Shown here piece by piece: positions 18,710 to 28,891 of a stretch of DNA of 64,000 bases. Origin of the DNA: Colwellia psychrerythraea 34H. Lineage in GTDB: Bacteria; Pseudomonadota; Gammaproteobacteria; Enterobacterales; Alteromonadaceae. Position 1 is the first letter of the stretch, and each line of letters starts with the position of its first letter. The stretch lies in assembly GCF_000012325.1 (NCBI RefSeq), contig NC_003910.7, forward strand, positions 3,286,001 through 3,350,000, read 5' to 3'. The translations under genes were made by a program, and so were the position numbers. A model generated the notes under the pieces. It saw only the letters and a list, made by a program, of their open reading frames with translations. It was not told where the DNA came from and ran no database searches.

Positions 18710-19426
18710 CTAGCTCCATGCATCTGGAACAAATAAATAACCTTGGCCCCAAATAGTTTTGATTCTAAAGGGTGTATCTGTACTGTCATGTAATTTTTTA
18801 CGTAAACGAGAAATACGTACATCCACACTTCTGTCTAAACCATCATATTCACGGCCAATTACTGCCTTGTATATATAATCACGGTTTTGCACTTCTCCGG
18901 CTTTACCCGCAAGTAACCATAACAAATCAAATTCTTGACTAGTTAAGTCGACATTTTCATCTTGTAAAGTCACTTTACGTGATGCTTTATTGATGTATAA
19001 ACCACCACAAGTAATTTCACCTTTCTCTTCACTTTGGTTAGGTAAATCTCCGCGGCGTAACAATGCGTTTACTCTTGCTAGCAATACGCGAGGTTCAACG
19101 GGTTTGATAACATAATCATCTGCACCAATTTCTAAGCCAAGTACCTGATCAAAGTCAGTACTTTTTGCTGTCAGCATTAACACGGGTCCATTAAATTCTG
19201 GGCGTAAATCACGGCAAACACCAAAACCATCTTTACCGGGTAACATGACATCTAAAATAATAAGGTCAGGAGAGAAAAGCTTTACTCGTTTAGCTACTGT
19301 ATCACCACGAAATTCTTGTTTAACGTGGAAACCTTCACTGGTTAGAAAGTCAGTGACTAAATCGGACAGTTGACGGTCATCTTCAACCAATAATATTTTT
19401 TTTACGCTTGAGTTACTATCTGGCAT
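18710..19426 (-). CDS. OmpR-family response regulator, RstA-like
   Basis: The receiver domain has acidic residues in LLVEDDRQLSDL, the phospho-Asp in LIILDVMLPGKDGFG (D59) and LTAKS. A winged-helix DNA-binding domain follows (TSQEFDLLWLLAGKAGEV; DVRISRLRKKLHD; IKTIWGQGYLFV). I chose the ATG at 19426 because AAGGA lies at proper spacing; an ATG six bases upstream is too close to it. Its cognate kinase is encoded downstream at 17032-18318. An AACTGT repeat cluster about 50-75 bases upstream may be its own binding site. Confidence 0.92.
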   Translation of the reverse strand: MPDSNSSVKKILLVEDDRQLSDLVTDFLTSEGFHVKQEFRGDTVAKRVKLFSPDLIILDVMLPGKDGFGVCRDLRPEFNGPVLMLTAKSTDFDQVLGLEIGADDYVIKPVEPRVLLARVNALLRRGDLPNQSEEKGEITCGGLYINKASRKVTLQDENVDLTSQEFDLLWLLAGKAGEVQNRDYIYKAVIGREYDGLDRSVDVRISRLRKKLHDSTDTPFRIKTIWGQGYLFVPDAWS

Positions 19427-19758
19427 GTTCATTTCCTTATTTATTACGCGTTCTTAATGTAAATTGATAAATAACTGTTCTGACAACTGTATTAACAGTT
19501 TTCTATATCGTGTTGCTTATTTAGGGTTAGCTTAAACAAGTTATTACGGTTAAACAATAGGCTCTACCAGTTGTTACGAATAAATTACATTTTATAACAG
19601 GATGTGAAAAATAAAACTTGCGAGAAGCTAGATAAACACGCAAGATCATTGTCTTAATTTATACCCGTTTGTATAAGAAAGTACTCACTTCTTTATGCGA
19701 AATGGAATGACCAAACAATACATTACGATATTGTTTGCTAAAAGCCTTTAGGAATACT
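19427..19758. promoter_or_regulatory. Divergent intergenic region, RstA-like regulator / xthA
   Basis: The region contains AACTGT at 19473 and 19485 (12-base spacing), then ACAGTT at 19495, forming the inverted repeat AACTGT-ATTA-ACAGTT at 19485-19500. This is a candidate autoregulatory site of the response regulator. A second inverted repeat, CAAACAATA at 19712-19720 with TATTGTTTG at 19729-19737, lies just upstream of xthA. No promoter hexamers are called. Confidence 0.45.
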
Positions 19759-20565
19759 ATGAAAATCATCTCTTTTAATATTAACGGCCTTCGTGCTCGT
19801 CTTCACCAATTACAAGCGATTATCGATAAACATCAGCCCGATATCATTGGTTTACAAGAAATCAAAGTTCATGATGAAGCTTTCCCATTAGAAGCTGTTG
19901 AAGCCATGGGTTATCACGTATATTTTCATGGCCAAAAAGCCCATTATGGCGTTGCCATGTTATGCAAAAAAGAAGCTGAGTCAGTACAACGGGGATTTCC
20001 TACAGACGATGATGAAGCCCAACGTAGAATGATTATGGTCACAACAACTAATGATAAAGGTGAGAAAGTAACCGTATTAAATGGCTATTTTCCTCAAGGC
20101 GAGAATATTAGTCATGAGACTAAATATCCTTATAAGAGAAAATTCTATAAAGATTTAATGACCTACCTTAATGACAATCACGTCAATGACGAAAATGTGG
20201 TTGTAATGGGTGACATTAATATTTCTCCGCAAGACTTAGATATTGGTATTGGTGACGTAAACAGTAAACGCTGGTTAAAAAGCGGTAAATGTTCTTTCCA
20301 ACCTGAAGAAAGAGAATGGTTAACAAGGTTAATGGATTGGGGTTTTGTTGACACCTTCCGTCAATTACATCCCGACACTACCGAGCGTTACTCTTGGTTT
20401 GATTATCGCTCGCGTGGCTTTGATGACAACCGCGGTCTTCGTATTGATGTGGTACTAGCGACCAAAAATATGGCTGAGCAATGTATTGAAGCCGATATAG
20501 ATTATGAATTACGCGCTATTGAAAAGCCTTCAGATCATGCGCCAATTTGGTCAACATTTTCATAA
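19759..20565 (+). CDS. xthA: Exodeoxyribonuclease III
   Basis: This DNA repair enzyme is an AP endonuclease and 3'-to-5' exonuclease. Motifs are [22 protein letters not shown] (metal-binding Glu), [23 protein letters not shown] (catalytic Asp/Asn), RIDVVLAT and the terminal SDHAPIW. The ATG at 19759 gives 268 residues, the usual length; it has AGGA upstream, and an in-frame start 24 bases earlier would only add a non-conserved extension. It precedes rlmA by 12 bases and may share its transcript. Confidence 0.96.
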   Translation: MKIISFNINGLRARLHQLQAIIDKHQPDIIGLQEIKVHDEAFPLEAVEAMGYHVYFHGQKAHYGVAMLCKKEAESVQRGFPTDDDEAQRRMIMVTTTNDKGEKVTVLNGYFPQGENISHETKYPYKRKFYKDLMTYLNDNHVNDENVVVMGDINISPQDLDIGIGDVNSKRWLKSGKCSFQPEEREWLTRLMDWGFVDTFRQLHPDTTERYSWFDYRSRGFDDNRGLRIDVVLATKNMAEQCIEADIDYELRAIEKPSDHAPIWSTFS

Positions 20566-20577
20566 GGTTTACTGTCA

Positions 20578-21411
20578 ATGCATACTGACATCTCTACTAA
20601 AGAAATAGCTCAATACCGTTGTCCTTTGTGCCAACAAGCTTTATTGCTCAATGAAAAGAGCTATCGTTGTGAAAACAATCATAGTTTTGATCAAGCAAAA
20701 CAAGGCTATGTTAATTTATTACCCGTTCAATTTAAGCACTCAAAAGAACCTGGTGATAACAAAGCAATGGTACAAGCTAGACGAGCGTTTCTAGACAAAG
20801 GTTATTATCAGCCTTTGTTAGACAGTATGCTCGCGTTATATCAAAAATACAGTGATAAAAATGCAGACATTTTTGATGCTGGCTGCGGTGAGGGTTTTTA
20901 TACCAATCAGCATAAAACTGAGCATAACAGTGTCTACGGTGTAGATATTGCTAAAGAAACAATAAAGATTGCAGCAAAACGTTATCAAGAGTGCTTTTTT
21001 AGCGTAGCTACCCTCTCTGATTTACCTTACGCTAATGAGAAATTTGGTTGGATTTATAGTGTTTATGCGCCAATTTTAGAAAATGAGTTTACTCGGATTT
21101 TGAAAAATGAAGGGTACTTTTTAACAGTTACCCCTGCCGACAATCATTTATTTGAGCTTAAATCGCTGATATACCGTCAAGCAAATAAACATGATACGAC
21201 TAAGAAAATCATTGAAAAATTAACGTTAGTTGAAGAGCAACGATTAAATTACCCGATGAACTTCTCTAATAGTGACGACGTACTGAACTTATTAGCAATG
21301 ACACCTTTTGCCTTTAAAGCCAATGATGAATTAATTGCTCAATTGACACAACAAAAGCACTTCAGCTGCCAAGCAGACTTTGTTTTACGTTTGTATCAAA
21401 AGAAGCATTAG
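20578..21411 (+). CDS. rlmA: 23S rRNA (guanine-745-N1)-methyltransferase RlmA
   Basis: This enzyme methylates G745 of 23S rRNA. The N-terminal zinc finger is visible (YRCPLCQQALLL, then YRCENNHSFDQAKQGYVNLL). The SAM-binding motif is IFDAGCGEGFYTNQ near residues 98-111. Its 277 residues are typical. It follows xthA closely. Confidence 0.92.
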   Translation: MHTDISTKEIAQYRCPLCQQALLLNEKSYRCENNHSFDQAKQGYVNLLPVQFKHSKEPGDNKAMVQARRAFLDKGYYQPLLDSMLALYQKYSDKNADIFDAGCGEGFYTNQHKTEHNSVYGVDIAKETIKIAAKRYQECFFSVATLSDLPYANEKFGWIYSVYAPILENEFTRILKNEGYFLTVTPADNHLFELKSLIYRQANKHDTTKKIIEKLTLVEEQRLNYPMNFSNSDDVLNLLAMTPFAFKANDELIAQLTQQKHFSCQADFVLRLYQKKH

Positions 21412-21435
21412 ATTGTGGAATAGTAGTTTGATTAA

Positions 21436-21936
21436 CTACTTTGTGGTCGCGAAAGTTAAATGTAAAAGTTGAGCAAGATCGATATACCGTGGTTTATATT
21501 TTGCTAAATTAGCAATAGCGGTATCGTTGTTATCGCCATTGCTGCGCTGATTTTGCTCAGCAACTTGCTGTTTTACCTTTTCTAAACCACTATGATACCA
21601 AGAAGCTAATGATGGTGGTAATAACTTATCTGCTTTAACACCTGAAAAAACTAATGCCTGCACAGGTAGGCTTAATAAAAACAAACCATAAACAAGTGCT
21701 TGAGGTAGTGCATTTAATGCATTACTTATTGATCCCTGGCCAAGGGGATATCCTGAAGCGATATAGAGCTGCATAATAACAGTAAACATAGCTAACGCAG
21801 GAAAATACCGACAAACAAAGCGCGCGCTTTGCACGCCTCGATAATCTTCAAAATATTGAGTTAATTCTGGTTTGTCAGGCCAGAGAGATAAATATTTTTG
21901 ACCCAATTTAATGAGTTGTACTACGGAGATATTCAT
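21436..21936 (-). CDS. yfbV: UPF0208 membrane protein YfbV
   Basis: This small inner-membrane protein has two hydrophobic segments (YFPALAMFTVIMQLYIASG and ALVYGLFLLSLPVQALVFSG) and the family start MNISVVQLIKLGQKYLSLWP. The internal ATG at 21936 is chosen over an upstream TTG, since homology begins there; 166 residues. It is divergent from ackA, the same arrangement as in E. coli. In E. coli YfbV is linked to insulation of the Ter domain; whether that holds here is unknown. Confidence 0.88.
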   Translation of the reverse strand: MNISVVQLIKLGQKYLSLWPDKPELTQYFEDYRGVQSARFVCRYFPALAMFTVIMQLYIASGYPLGQGSISNALNALPQALVYGLFLLSLPVQALVFSGVKADKLLPPSLASWYHSGLEKVKQQVAEQNQRSNGDNNDTAIANLAKYKPRYIDLAQLLHLTFATTK

Positions 21937-22143
21937 ACCATTACTATAGCAGCTAGTCCTTATAAGCAACAGTTAGAAATGTAACTAAGCTTTTATTACG
22001 AATAACAATTATTAAAAGTTAAATTAAACCGTTTTTATTGTATTGCATCAAGATTTCTAACTAACTCCATCGCTATAATGCCGACAATATTATTATTGCT
22101 ATAATTATTCGATAACTTTTCATTTTTTTAAAAGACAATAAAC

Positions 22144-23382
22144 ATGACTCAACAAAAACCTCAACGCAAAGAGCCCGCTAGTACTGGTGCTATTTTAGTA
22201 ATTAACTGTGGCAGCTCTTCTGTTAAGTTTTCTTTGATAAAACCATTAAGCGGTGAAACACTATTATCAGGCTTAGCCGAATGCCTACACACCCCTGATG
22301 CTAAAATCATCGTCAAACTTAACGGAGAAAAACAGACCTATAAGTTACCCGAGCCATTTAATCATCAAACAGCTCTCTCTGTATTGGTAGAGCAACTACA
22401 ACAACTTGGACTAGTCAAAGATATCACAGCTATCGGTCACCGAGTTGTCCATGGTGGTGAACAATACTCACAACCTACGCTCATTACTGAGGATGTAGAA
22501 CAAGCTATTAGCCAATTGGCAAAACTTGCACCATTGCATAACCCCGCAAATCTAATTGGTATAAAAGCATGCCAACAAGCCTTTGAAAATTTGCCACAAG
22601 TCGCAGTCTTTGATACCGCTTTTCATCAAAGTATGCCTGAAAAGGCTTACATTTACGGCCTTCCCTATTCATTGTACAAAGCGCATGGCATAAGACGTTA
22701 TGGTTTCCATGGCACCAGCCATTATTTTGTGGCGAAGCAAGCTGCAGAGCAGTTAAACAAGCCGCTTGAACAATGTAACTTAATCAGCGCTCACTTAGGT
22801 AATGGTTGTAGTGTAACTGTTATTAAAAATGGTGAAAGTGTTGATACTAGTATGGGTATGACACCTGGCGAAGGTGTCATTATGGGTACTCGTTGTGGCG
22901 ATCTCGATACCGGAATTATCTTTCATCTAGTCGAAAATTTAGGTTACTCAATTGGTGATGTTGATAAATTAGTCAATAAAGAAAGTGGTTTATTAGGCGT
23001 TTCTGGCCTAAGCAACGACGGCCGTACCTTAGAAAATGCCATGTTAGAAGATAATCATGCTCAAGCAACATTAGCCCTGACAATTTTTTGTTATCGTATA
23101 GCCAAAACTATTGCCTCTTATAGCGCCAGCTTAACGCAATTAGATGGCCTTATATTTACCGGTGGCATTGGTGAAAATTCAAACTGGGTGCGTACTGAAA
23201 TAGTTAAGCAACTTGCGTTATTAAACTTTTCTTTAGATGAAGAAAAAAATAAAGCAACACGCTTTGGTGCTTCAGGTAATATTGCCACTAAAGATTCAAG
23301 AGCTTGTTGGGTTATTGCAACAAACGAAGAATGGGTAATTGCCGAACAATCAGCCCAATTACTAACAAATTTAGTCAAGTAG
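22144..23382 (+). CDS. ackA: Acetate kinase
   Basis: This enzyme converts acetyl phosphate and ADP to acetate and ATP (reversibly). Motifs are ILVINCGSSSVKFSL at the N-terminus, IGHRVVHGGEQYS, the phosphate-binding RRYGFHGTSHYFV, NLISAHLGNGCSV and FTGGIGENS near the C-terminus. At 412 residues it has a short N-terminal extension compared with the ~400-residue norm. It forms the ackA-pta operon with the gene 82 bases downstream. Confidence 0.96.
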   Translation: MTQQKPQRKEPASTGAILVINCGSSSVKFSLIKPLSGETLLSGLAECLHTPDAKIIVKLNGEKQTYKLPEPFNHQTALSVLVEQLQQLGLVKDITAIGHRVVHGGEQYSQPTLITEDVEQAISQLAKLAPLHNPANLIGIKACQQAFENLPQVAVFDTAFHQSMPEKAYIYGLPYSLYKAHGIRRYGFHGTSHYFVAKQAAEQLNKPLEQCNLISAHLGNGCSVTVIKNGESVDTSMGMTPGEGVIMGTRCGDLDTGIIFHLVENLGYSIGDVDKLVNKESGLLGVSGLSNDGRTLENAMLEDNHAQATLALTIFCYRIAKTIASYSASLTQLDGLIFTGGIGENSNWVRTEIVKQLALLNFSLDEEKNKATRFGASGNIATKDSRACWVIATNEEWVIAEQSAQLLTNLVK

Positions 23383-23464
23383 ATGACTACATACTCGTTC
23401 ACTTCAACATGCATTATTCATCTGGAAGTAGAACGGGTATCTCAATATAAGTAGGATTTAATTT

Positions 23465-25585
23465 ATGCCACATAGAATTATGTTAATCCCTGTTGGCTCA
23501 GGTGTCGGCTTAACCAGCGTATCGTTAGGTTTATTACATGCCTGTCAGCAAAAAGGAATTAAAGTAGGACACTTCAAACCCATTAGCCAACCTTCGAGGA
23601 ACAGCTTAGCTAAAAAAAACAAAACAATTGATGCCATTAGCCTGTCTCAAAATAGCACTAGCGTTTCGCTTAGTTATGTAGAGGGGAAAATGGGCGATGG
23701 ACTTCACGATGTTGTTTTAGAAGAAATCGTTGCGAATTTCAATGCGTTTAAAGAAGATCACGACGTCATCATTATTGAAGGTCTAGTCCCTACACCAAGA
23801 CAACCTTATGCTGGTCGCATTAACCGTGATGTAGCTCAAGCACTTGGGGCAAATATTGTCTTAGTTGCTAGCCCGGGAAATGACAGCGCCGAAGAATTTG
23901 AAGATAGACTTGAAGTCAGTGCCGAGACCTATGGTGGTATAAAGAACCGACACCTCATTGGTTGTGTTATCAACAAGCTCAATTGCCCTGACCAAGAAGA
24001 ATTTGGTTTATTACCCAAAGAAGAAGAAATTGAAAATGATTTTAATCTAAACCATTGGTTAGATTTATCAATTTTTAAAGGCAGACACTTTGATTTACTT
24101 GGCACGGTTCAATGGGAAATTGATCTCATCGCTCCACGTGTTTGTGATATCAGTAACTACCTTGAAGCTAAAGTAATTAATAATGGCGATATGGAACATC
24201 GTCGTTTTCGCAGTGTCGCATTTTGCGCCCGAACCGTATCAAACCTAGTGAGTTACTTGGTTCCTGGTCGACTCATTGTTACGCCAGGTGATCGCACCGA
24301 TATTATTATTGCTGCCTGTTTATCCGCGTTAAATGGTACTAAATTAGGTGGGTTGATTTTAACCAATGGCTTTGAACCATCCGAGCAAGTTTGGGAGCTA
24401 TGTAAACAAGCACTTGATGCGGGTTTACCTGTCTTATCTGTACCTTGGGATACTTGGCAAACATCACGTCATATCATGGGCTTTAATCCTGAAATACCTA
24501 AAGACGATATCCAACGCCAAGATAAAGTAAAGCAACATGTAGCCGATAATTTAAGTAGTAGTTGGCTTGAAAGCCTGACCTCGAAAAACAATAGTTATAA
24601 CTTATTATCACCGCCTGCTTTTAGACATAAATTAACCGAGCTAGCTCGCCAAGCAAATAAATTAATCGTTTTACCTGAAGGAACAGATATACGTACCATT
24701 AAAGCGGCTGCAATTTGCTGCGAACGAAACATTGCTCGCTGCCAACTAATAGGTAACAAAGAAGAAATACTTCAGATTGCTGAACATCAAGGTATTAACT
24801 TACCAGATAACTTATTAATAACAGATCCCGACTCCATTAGAGATAATTACGTTGGACCTATGGTCGAGCTACGTAAAAATAAAGGCCTAACGGATGTTAT
24901 TGCCCTAGAAAATTTAAAAGATAATGTTGTTTTAGCGACTATGATGTTACAACTTGGCCAAGTTGATGGCCTAGTTTCTGGCGCAGTAAATACGACAGCA
25001 AACACCATAAGACCCGCTTTGCAGTTAATCAAAACTGCACCTGACAGCTCATTAGTTTCATCAGTTTTCTTTATGTTACTACCTGATCAAGTACTTGTTT
25101 ATGGTGACTGTGCTATTAACCCTGAGCCTAATGCAGAACAGTTGGCTGATATAGCCATTCAATCTGCTGACTCAGCTAGAGCATTTGATATTGAACCAAG
25201 AGTTGCCATGATCAGCTACAGTACCGGCAGATCGGGTCATGGTGCTGACGTTGAGAAAGTTGCTAAGGCCACTGAAATTGCTAAAGCTAAGCGACCTGAT
25301 CTCATTATTGATGGACCACTGCAATATGATGCGGCCATTATGGAGAATGTTGCTAAGAAAAAAGCGCCAAATAGCCCAGTCGCAGGTAAAGCGACAGTAT
25401 TCATATTCCCTGATTTAAATACTGGTAATACTACTTACAAAGCAGTACAGCGTTCAGCTGACTTAGTGAGCATTGGACCCATGTTACAAGGAATGAATAA
25501 ACCTGTTAATGATTTATCACGCGGCGCCCTAGTCGATGACATTGTTTATACTATTGCCTTAACGGCGATACAAGCGACCATGTAG
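23465..25585 (+). CDS. pta: Phosphate acetyltransferase (long, two-domain form)
   Basis: This enzyme interconverts acetyl-CoA and acetyl phosphate, partner of AckA in overflow metabolism. The N-terminal P-loop-like regulatory domain begins MLIPVGSGVGLTSVSLGLLH, and a DRTGG-type domain follows. The C-terminal catalytic PTA domain shows LPEGTDIRTIKAA, DGLVSGAVNTTANTIRPALQ and VAMISYSTGRSGHG. Its 706 residues match the long E. coli type. A stem-loop follows the stop. Confidence 0.96.
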   Translation: MPHRIMLIPVGSGVGLTSVSLGLLHACQQKGIKVGHFKPISQPSRNSLAKKNKTIDAISLSQNSTSVSLSYVEGKMGDGLHDVVLEEIVANFNAFKEDHDVIIIEGLVPTPRQPYAGRINRDVAQALGANIVLVASPGNDSAEEFEDRLEVSAETYGGIKNRHLIGCVINKLNCPDQEEFGLLPKEEEIENDFNLNHWLDLSIFKGRHFDLLGTVQWEIDLIAPRVCDISNYLEAKVINNGDMEHRRFRSVAFCARTVSNLVSYLVPGRLIVTPGDRTDIIIAACLSALNGTKLGGLILTNGFEPSEQVWELCKQALDAGLPVLSVPWDTWQTSRHIMGFNPEIPKDDIQRQDKVKQHVADNLSSSWLESLTSKNNSYNLLSPPAFRHKLTELARQANKLIVLPEGTDIRTIKAAAICCERNIARCQLIGNKEEILQIAEHQGINLPDNLLITDPDSIRDNYVGPMVELRKNKGLTDVIALENLKDNVVLATMMLQLGQVDGLVSGAVNTTANTIRPALQLIKTAPDSSLVSSVFFMLLPDQVLVYGDCAINPEPNAEQLADIAIQSADSARAFDIEPRVAMISYSTGRSGHGADVEKVAKATEIAKAKRPDLIIDGPLQYDAAIMENVAKKKAPNSPVAGKATVFIFPDLNTGNTTYKAVQRSADLVSIGPMLQGMNKPVNDLSRGALVDDIVYTIALTAIQATM

Positions 25586-25628
25586 CAACAGATACGGTTG
25601 ATATATACTCGCTATTTTTTATGAAGCC

Positions 25629-25680
25629 ACGGTTAAACTTACTTTCAAGAGGTTTAACCGTATTAAATCTTTATTTTTAT
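25629..25680 (+). terminator. Probable terminator of ackA-pta
   Basis: A 10-base stem ACGGTTAAAC/GTTTAACCGT (25629-25638 with 25652-25661) is followed by a T-rich but interrupted tail (CTTTATTTTT). It lies 44 bases after the pta stop. Confidence 0.65.
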
Positions 25681-26156
25681 AGATAAACAGATCCAACGTC
25701 ATATTTTAATCACTTATCCTATTCATTAGTATTTAAACGCTTGTTAGACAAAAAACGTACTGCTTATTTTTTACTTTAAAATCAATCGATAAAGACGTAC
25801 ACGGAGACTTATCCACAACCATACACACAGCTTCTGTGGATATAAATTTCAAAGATAACTAGCAGGGTTTATATTAAATATCTTAGTAAAACCTTCGTAA
25901 ATAGCCACTTTAAACAGCTTTCCCCTAGAACCATGCATTTGTTAAGACGCAGCCCTTAGCAGAATGTCAGGTAATCTCGACAAATTAAACATTACAACAA
26001 GCAACTAGTGCTATAGTTGAACAGTCTACCTTTTGTTAAAGATGAATTTATAAATACAGCGATTGAAGCACTATGGTTAATCATTATCTGGTAATATAAA
26101 ATCAAACTTATACTCGTTATCATTCAAATAATAAATAACATTCAAACAGGAATACT
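25681..26156. other. Intergenic region downstream of pta
   Basis: No gene is seen in these ~480 bases. A DnaA-box-type 9-mer TTATCCACA lies at 25809-25817, facing TGTGGATAT at 25835-25843, an inverted pair. The rest is AT-rich and should hold the promoter of the yffB-dapE group. I found no convincing small RNA or riboswitch. Confidence 0.5.
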
Positions 26157-26507
26157 ATGATCACTTTATACGGCATAAAAAATTGCGATACCGTGAAAAA
26201 AGCCACTAAATGGCTTGAAGCAAACGATATAGCTCATCAACTTTATGACTTTAAAAAGCAACCGCTAACAGCCGAACTACTAACAGAGTTTGTCAGCCAA
26301 AGTGATTGGTCATTATTATTAAACAAACGTAGTACAACATTTCGTAATCTACCTGATGAGATAAAGAATAACTTAACAGATGAAATAATGTTTGCTGCGG
26401 TACTTGAGCAACCCACCTTACTTAAAAGACCTCTGTTACCATTAAATGGTGAACTCAACCTCGGCTTTAAAGTTGATCAGTACCAAACACTTTTCGCAGA
26501 CAAATAA
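26157..26507 (+). CDS. yffB: ArsC-family reductase-like protein, YffB/Spx type
   Basis: This 116-residue thioredoxin-fold protein begins MITLYGIKNCDTVKKATKWL, the YffB signature with a single Cys in NCDTVKKA rather than the CxxC of Spx. Arg/Pro-containing KRPLLPLNGELNLGF is typical. It lies 56 bases upstream of dapE, as in E. coli. The biochemical function is not established; glutathione-dependent reductase activity is the usual suggestion. Confidence 0.88.
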   Translation: MITLYGIKNCDTVKKATKWLEANDIAHQLYDFKKQPLTAELLTEFVSQSDWSLLLNKRSTTFRNLPDEIKNNLTDEIMFAAVLEQPTLLKRPLLPLNGELNLGFKVDQYQTLFADK

Positions 26508-26563
26508 ATATATATTTACATAAAATAAGCCACATCATCAAAAACTAAGTAAAGGTAGTCCTT

Positions 26564-27763
26564 GTGAGTAAAATTGAACAAAAAAATCAAAGTGAAGTTA
26601 TTAAGCTGGCAATAGACTTAATGTCTAGAGCCTCAGTTACCCCAGAAGATGCTGGCTGTCAAAAATTGATGGCACAACGATTGGCACAACTTGGGTTTAC
26701 TAATGAAAGCATGATTTTTGCCGATACCACAAACCTTTGGTCTCGTCGTGACAGCACTAATGCTACGAAAGAAGATGACTTAGTTTTTTGTTTTGCTGGC
26801 CACACCGATGTAGTACCAGCAGGCAACCTTGAATTATGGAATACCCCGCCATTTGAGCCAACGATTATTGATGGTATGTTATATGGCCGTGGCGCAGCAG
26901 ACATGAAAGGTAGTCTCGCGGCAATGATAGTGGCGACAGAACGCTTTGTTCAAGACCACCCAGATCATCACGGTTCAATCACTTATTTAATCACAAGTGA
27001 TGAAGAAGGCCCCTTCATCAATGGCACCACTAAAGTGATTGATACGTTAGAGGCGCGTAATGAAAAAATCACTTACTGCATAGTCGGTGAACCTTCAAGT
27101 ACTCACGCCGTCGGCGATATCGTGAAAAATGGCCGACGTGGTTCTATTTCTGCTGAAGTAGATATTAAAGGTAAACAAGGTCATGTTGCTTACCCTGATC
27201 ATGTGAGAAATCCGATTCACTTAGCTATGCCAGCATTAACAGAATTAAGTCAGGTACAGTGGGATAATGGTAATGATTATTTCCCGGCGACCAGTTTTCA
27301 ACTGTCTAATATTAATGCGGGTACTGGTGCAACAAATGTTGTTCCTGGGCATATCAACGCCTTATTTAACTTACGTTATAGCACTGAATTAACTGATCAA
27401 ATTATTGTTGAACAAGTAGAGTCTATTCTTGATAAACATCAACTTGATTATGATATAAAGTGGACTTTTAATGGTAAGCCATTTATCACAGAACATGTTG
27501 AATCAGAACATGGATTTTTGAACGCCGTAAGCCAAGCAATACTTTCAGTTACCGGTACAGAAACTCAGTTATCCACTTCAGGTGGTACCTCCGATGGTCG
27601 ATTCATTGCGCCAACGGGGGCACAAGTCATTGAACTTGGACCATGTAACGCAACTATCCACCAAGTAAATGAATCTGTTTCATGTGATGATTTAGAAAAG
27701 CTCGTTGATATTTATTATCATTGTTTGGTTAATGTTTTATGTACGCATAAAACCATTAGTTAG
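26564..27763 (+). CDS. dapE: Succinyl-diaminopimelate desuccinylase
   Basis: This zinc enzyme removes succinate from N-succinyl-LL-diaminopimelate in lysine and peptidoglycan synthesis. It shows [10 protein letters not shown] (metal His/Asp), [28 protein letters not shown] (catalytic Glu) and [13 protein letters not shown] with the later NATIHQVNE. The start is GTG with AAGGTAG upstream. At 399 residues it is slightly longer than the 375-residue E. coli enzyme. It follows the yffB-like gene and precedes an M15 peptidase by 20 bases. Confidence 0.95.
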   Translation: MSKIEQKNQSEVIKLAIDLMSRASVTPEDAGCQKLMAQRLAQLGFTNESMIFADTTNLWSRRDSTNATKEDDLVFCFAGHTDVVPAGNLELWNTPPFEPTIIDGMLYGRGAADMKGSLAAMIVATERFVQDHPDHHGSITYLITSDEEGPFINGTTKVIDTLEARNEKITYCIVGEPSSTHAVGDIVKNGRRGSISAEVDIKGKQGHVAYPDHVRNPIHLAMPALTELSQVQWDNGNDYFPATSFQLSNINAGTGATNVVPGHINALFNLRYSTELTDQIIVEQVESILDKHQLDYDIKWTFNGKPFITEHVESEHGFLNAVSQAILSVTGTETQLSTSGGTSDGRFIAPTGAQVIELGPCNATIHQVNESVSCDDLEKLVDIYYHCLVNVLCTHKTIS

Positions 27764-27783
27764 TTATAAGGTTTCATTTAGCA

Positions 27784-28506
27784 ATGCGAACTATCAATCA
27801 CATTAAGAGTATAAATCCAACTCAATTGTTGGGGAAAAATGAAGAGCATCTCTACTATGTAAGTGAACGAGTTGCCATTCATCAAGAGATGAAAGACGCC
27901 TTTGATGATATGGTGAATGCGGCTAAAGCTGACGCTATTGAGTTAACGATTGCTAGTGGTTTTAGATCTTTCGAACGACAACTTATGCTATGGAATAACA
28001 AATTTTCTGGGAAAACATCGATTAAAAATAGAGCTGGAGAAGTTGTTTCTCCAGAGCACTTATCTCCACTTGAATTAATTCATAATATTTTACTTTATTC
28101 CGCGCTCCCCGGTGCGAGCCGTCATCATTGGGGTTGTGATATTGATGTTTATGCGCCAAATTTATTAGCTAAAGATTATCAACTTCAACTTGAACCATGG
28201 GAATACAGTGAACAAGGGCCACTAGCAAAGCTATCTGTTTGGCTTGCTCACCACGCGCACCAGTTTGGCTTTTATTTCCCTTATGAGAGCTTCCAAGGTG
28301 GTGTTGCCGAAGAGCCTTGGCATATATCATATCTGCCGTTAGCTCAGCAGTACCAGCAAGCTTTTGATATTGAATTATTAACACTAACATTAAGTAACAG
28401 CAGTATCTTAGGCAAGAATGTCATTATTGAAAACTTAGATGACATAGCAAAGCGTTATATTAACAATGTTTGTGCAGCACCAACCAATGTTATACTGCCT
28501 AAATAA
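27784..28506 (+). CDS. M15-family D-alanyl-D-alanine carboxypeptidase-like protein (VanY/LdcB type)
   Basis: Zinc-binding residues are visible in ASGFRSFERQLMLWNNK, GASRHHWGCDIDVYAP (His and Asp ligands) and EEPWHISYLP (His ligand). This identifies a VanY/LdcB-type peptidase acting on peptidoglycan peptide ends. No signal peptide is visible in the 240 residues, so it may be cytoplasmic or exported by another route. The position right after dapE suggests a cell-wall precursor or recycling role. Confidence 0.87.
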   Translation: MRTINHIKSINPTQLLGKNEEHLYYVSERVAIHQEMKDAFDDMVNAAKADAIELTIASGFRSFERQLMLWNNKFSGKTSIKNRAGEVVSPEHLSPLELIHNILLYSALPGASRHHWGCDIDVYAPNLLAKDYQLQLEPWEYSEQGPLAKLSVWLAHHAHQFGFYFPYESFQGGVAEEPWHISYLPLAQQYQQAFDIELLTLTLSNSSILGKNVIIENLDDIAKRYINNVCAAPTNVILPK

Positions 28507-28565
28507 TTATCCTAGAATACTAATTTTAGCGAATTAACTTCACAAACTTACCAAGAGGCACTCCA

Positions 28566-28754
28566 ATGGACAATTGGTTAGCTATTTTTATAATCGTAAT
28601 AACAGTCGTTATTATCATAGGGAATTTGAGTACATTTCAAAAAAGCTCAAAGCAAAAAATGCGTAAAAATAGTTTAAACGACCGAGAAGAAACACTACCA
28701 AGAACGAATAAAAGTTCGCATAAAATGGAGCCGGTCGCTAAAAAAAAGAACTAA
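28566..28754 (+). CDS. Small DUF2897-like membrane protein
   Basis: This 62-residue protein has one N-terminal membrane segment (WLAIFIIVITVVIIIGNLST) and a basic, hydrophilic tail ending VAKKKN. Length, layout and position after dapE match the DUF2897 proteins of Shewanella and Vibrio relatives. It is 59 bases after the M15 gene and followed by a terminator. Function unknown. Confidence 0.72.
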   Translation: MDNWLAIFIIVITVVIIIGNLSTFQKSSKQKMRKNSLNDREETLPRTNKSSHKMEPVAKKKN

Positions 28755-28790
28755 CGTAATGCTCGTTCTTAAAAACTGAAGTCAGATTTC

Positions 28791-28830
28791 AGACATAAAA
28801 AAACTCCAACTAGTGGAGTTTTTTTATGTC
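28791..28830. terminator. Bidirectional terminator between the small membrane gene and bamC
   Basis: A long palindrome GACATAAAAAAACTCCA/TGGAGTTTTTTTATGTC surrounds CTAG. It has A and T runs on both sides, serving both convergent units. Confidence 0.9.
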
Positions 28831-28891
28831 TTTTTTTATGCCTGTTTAGTAACGAAGTAACTACTTCATAATTACTTCGCGAAAGCCAAGA

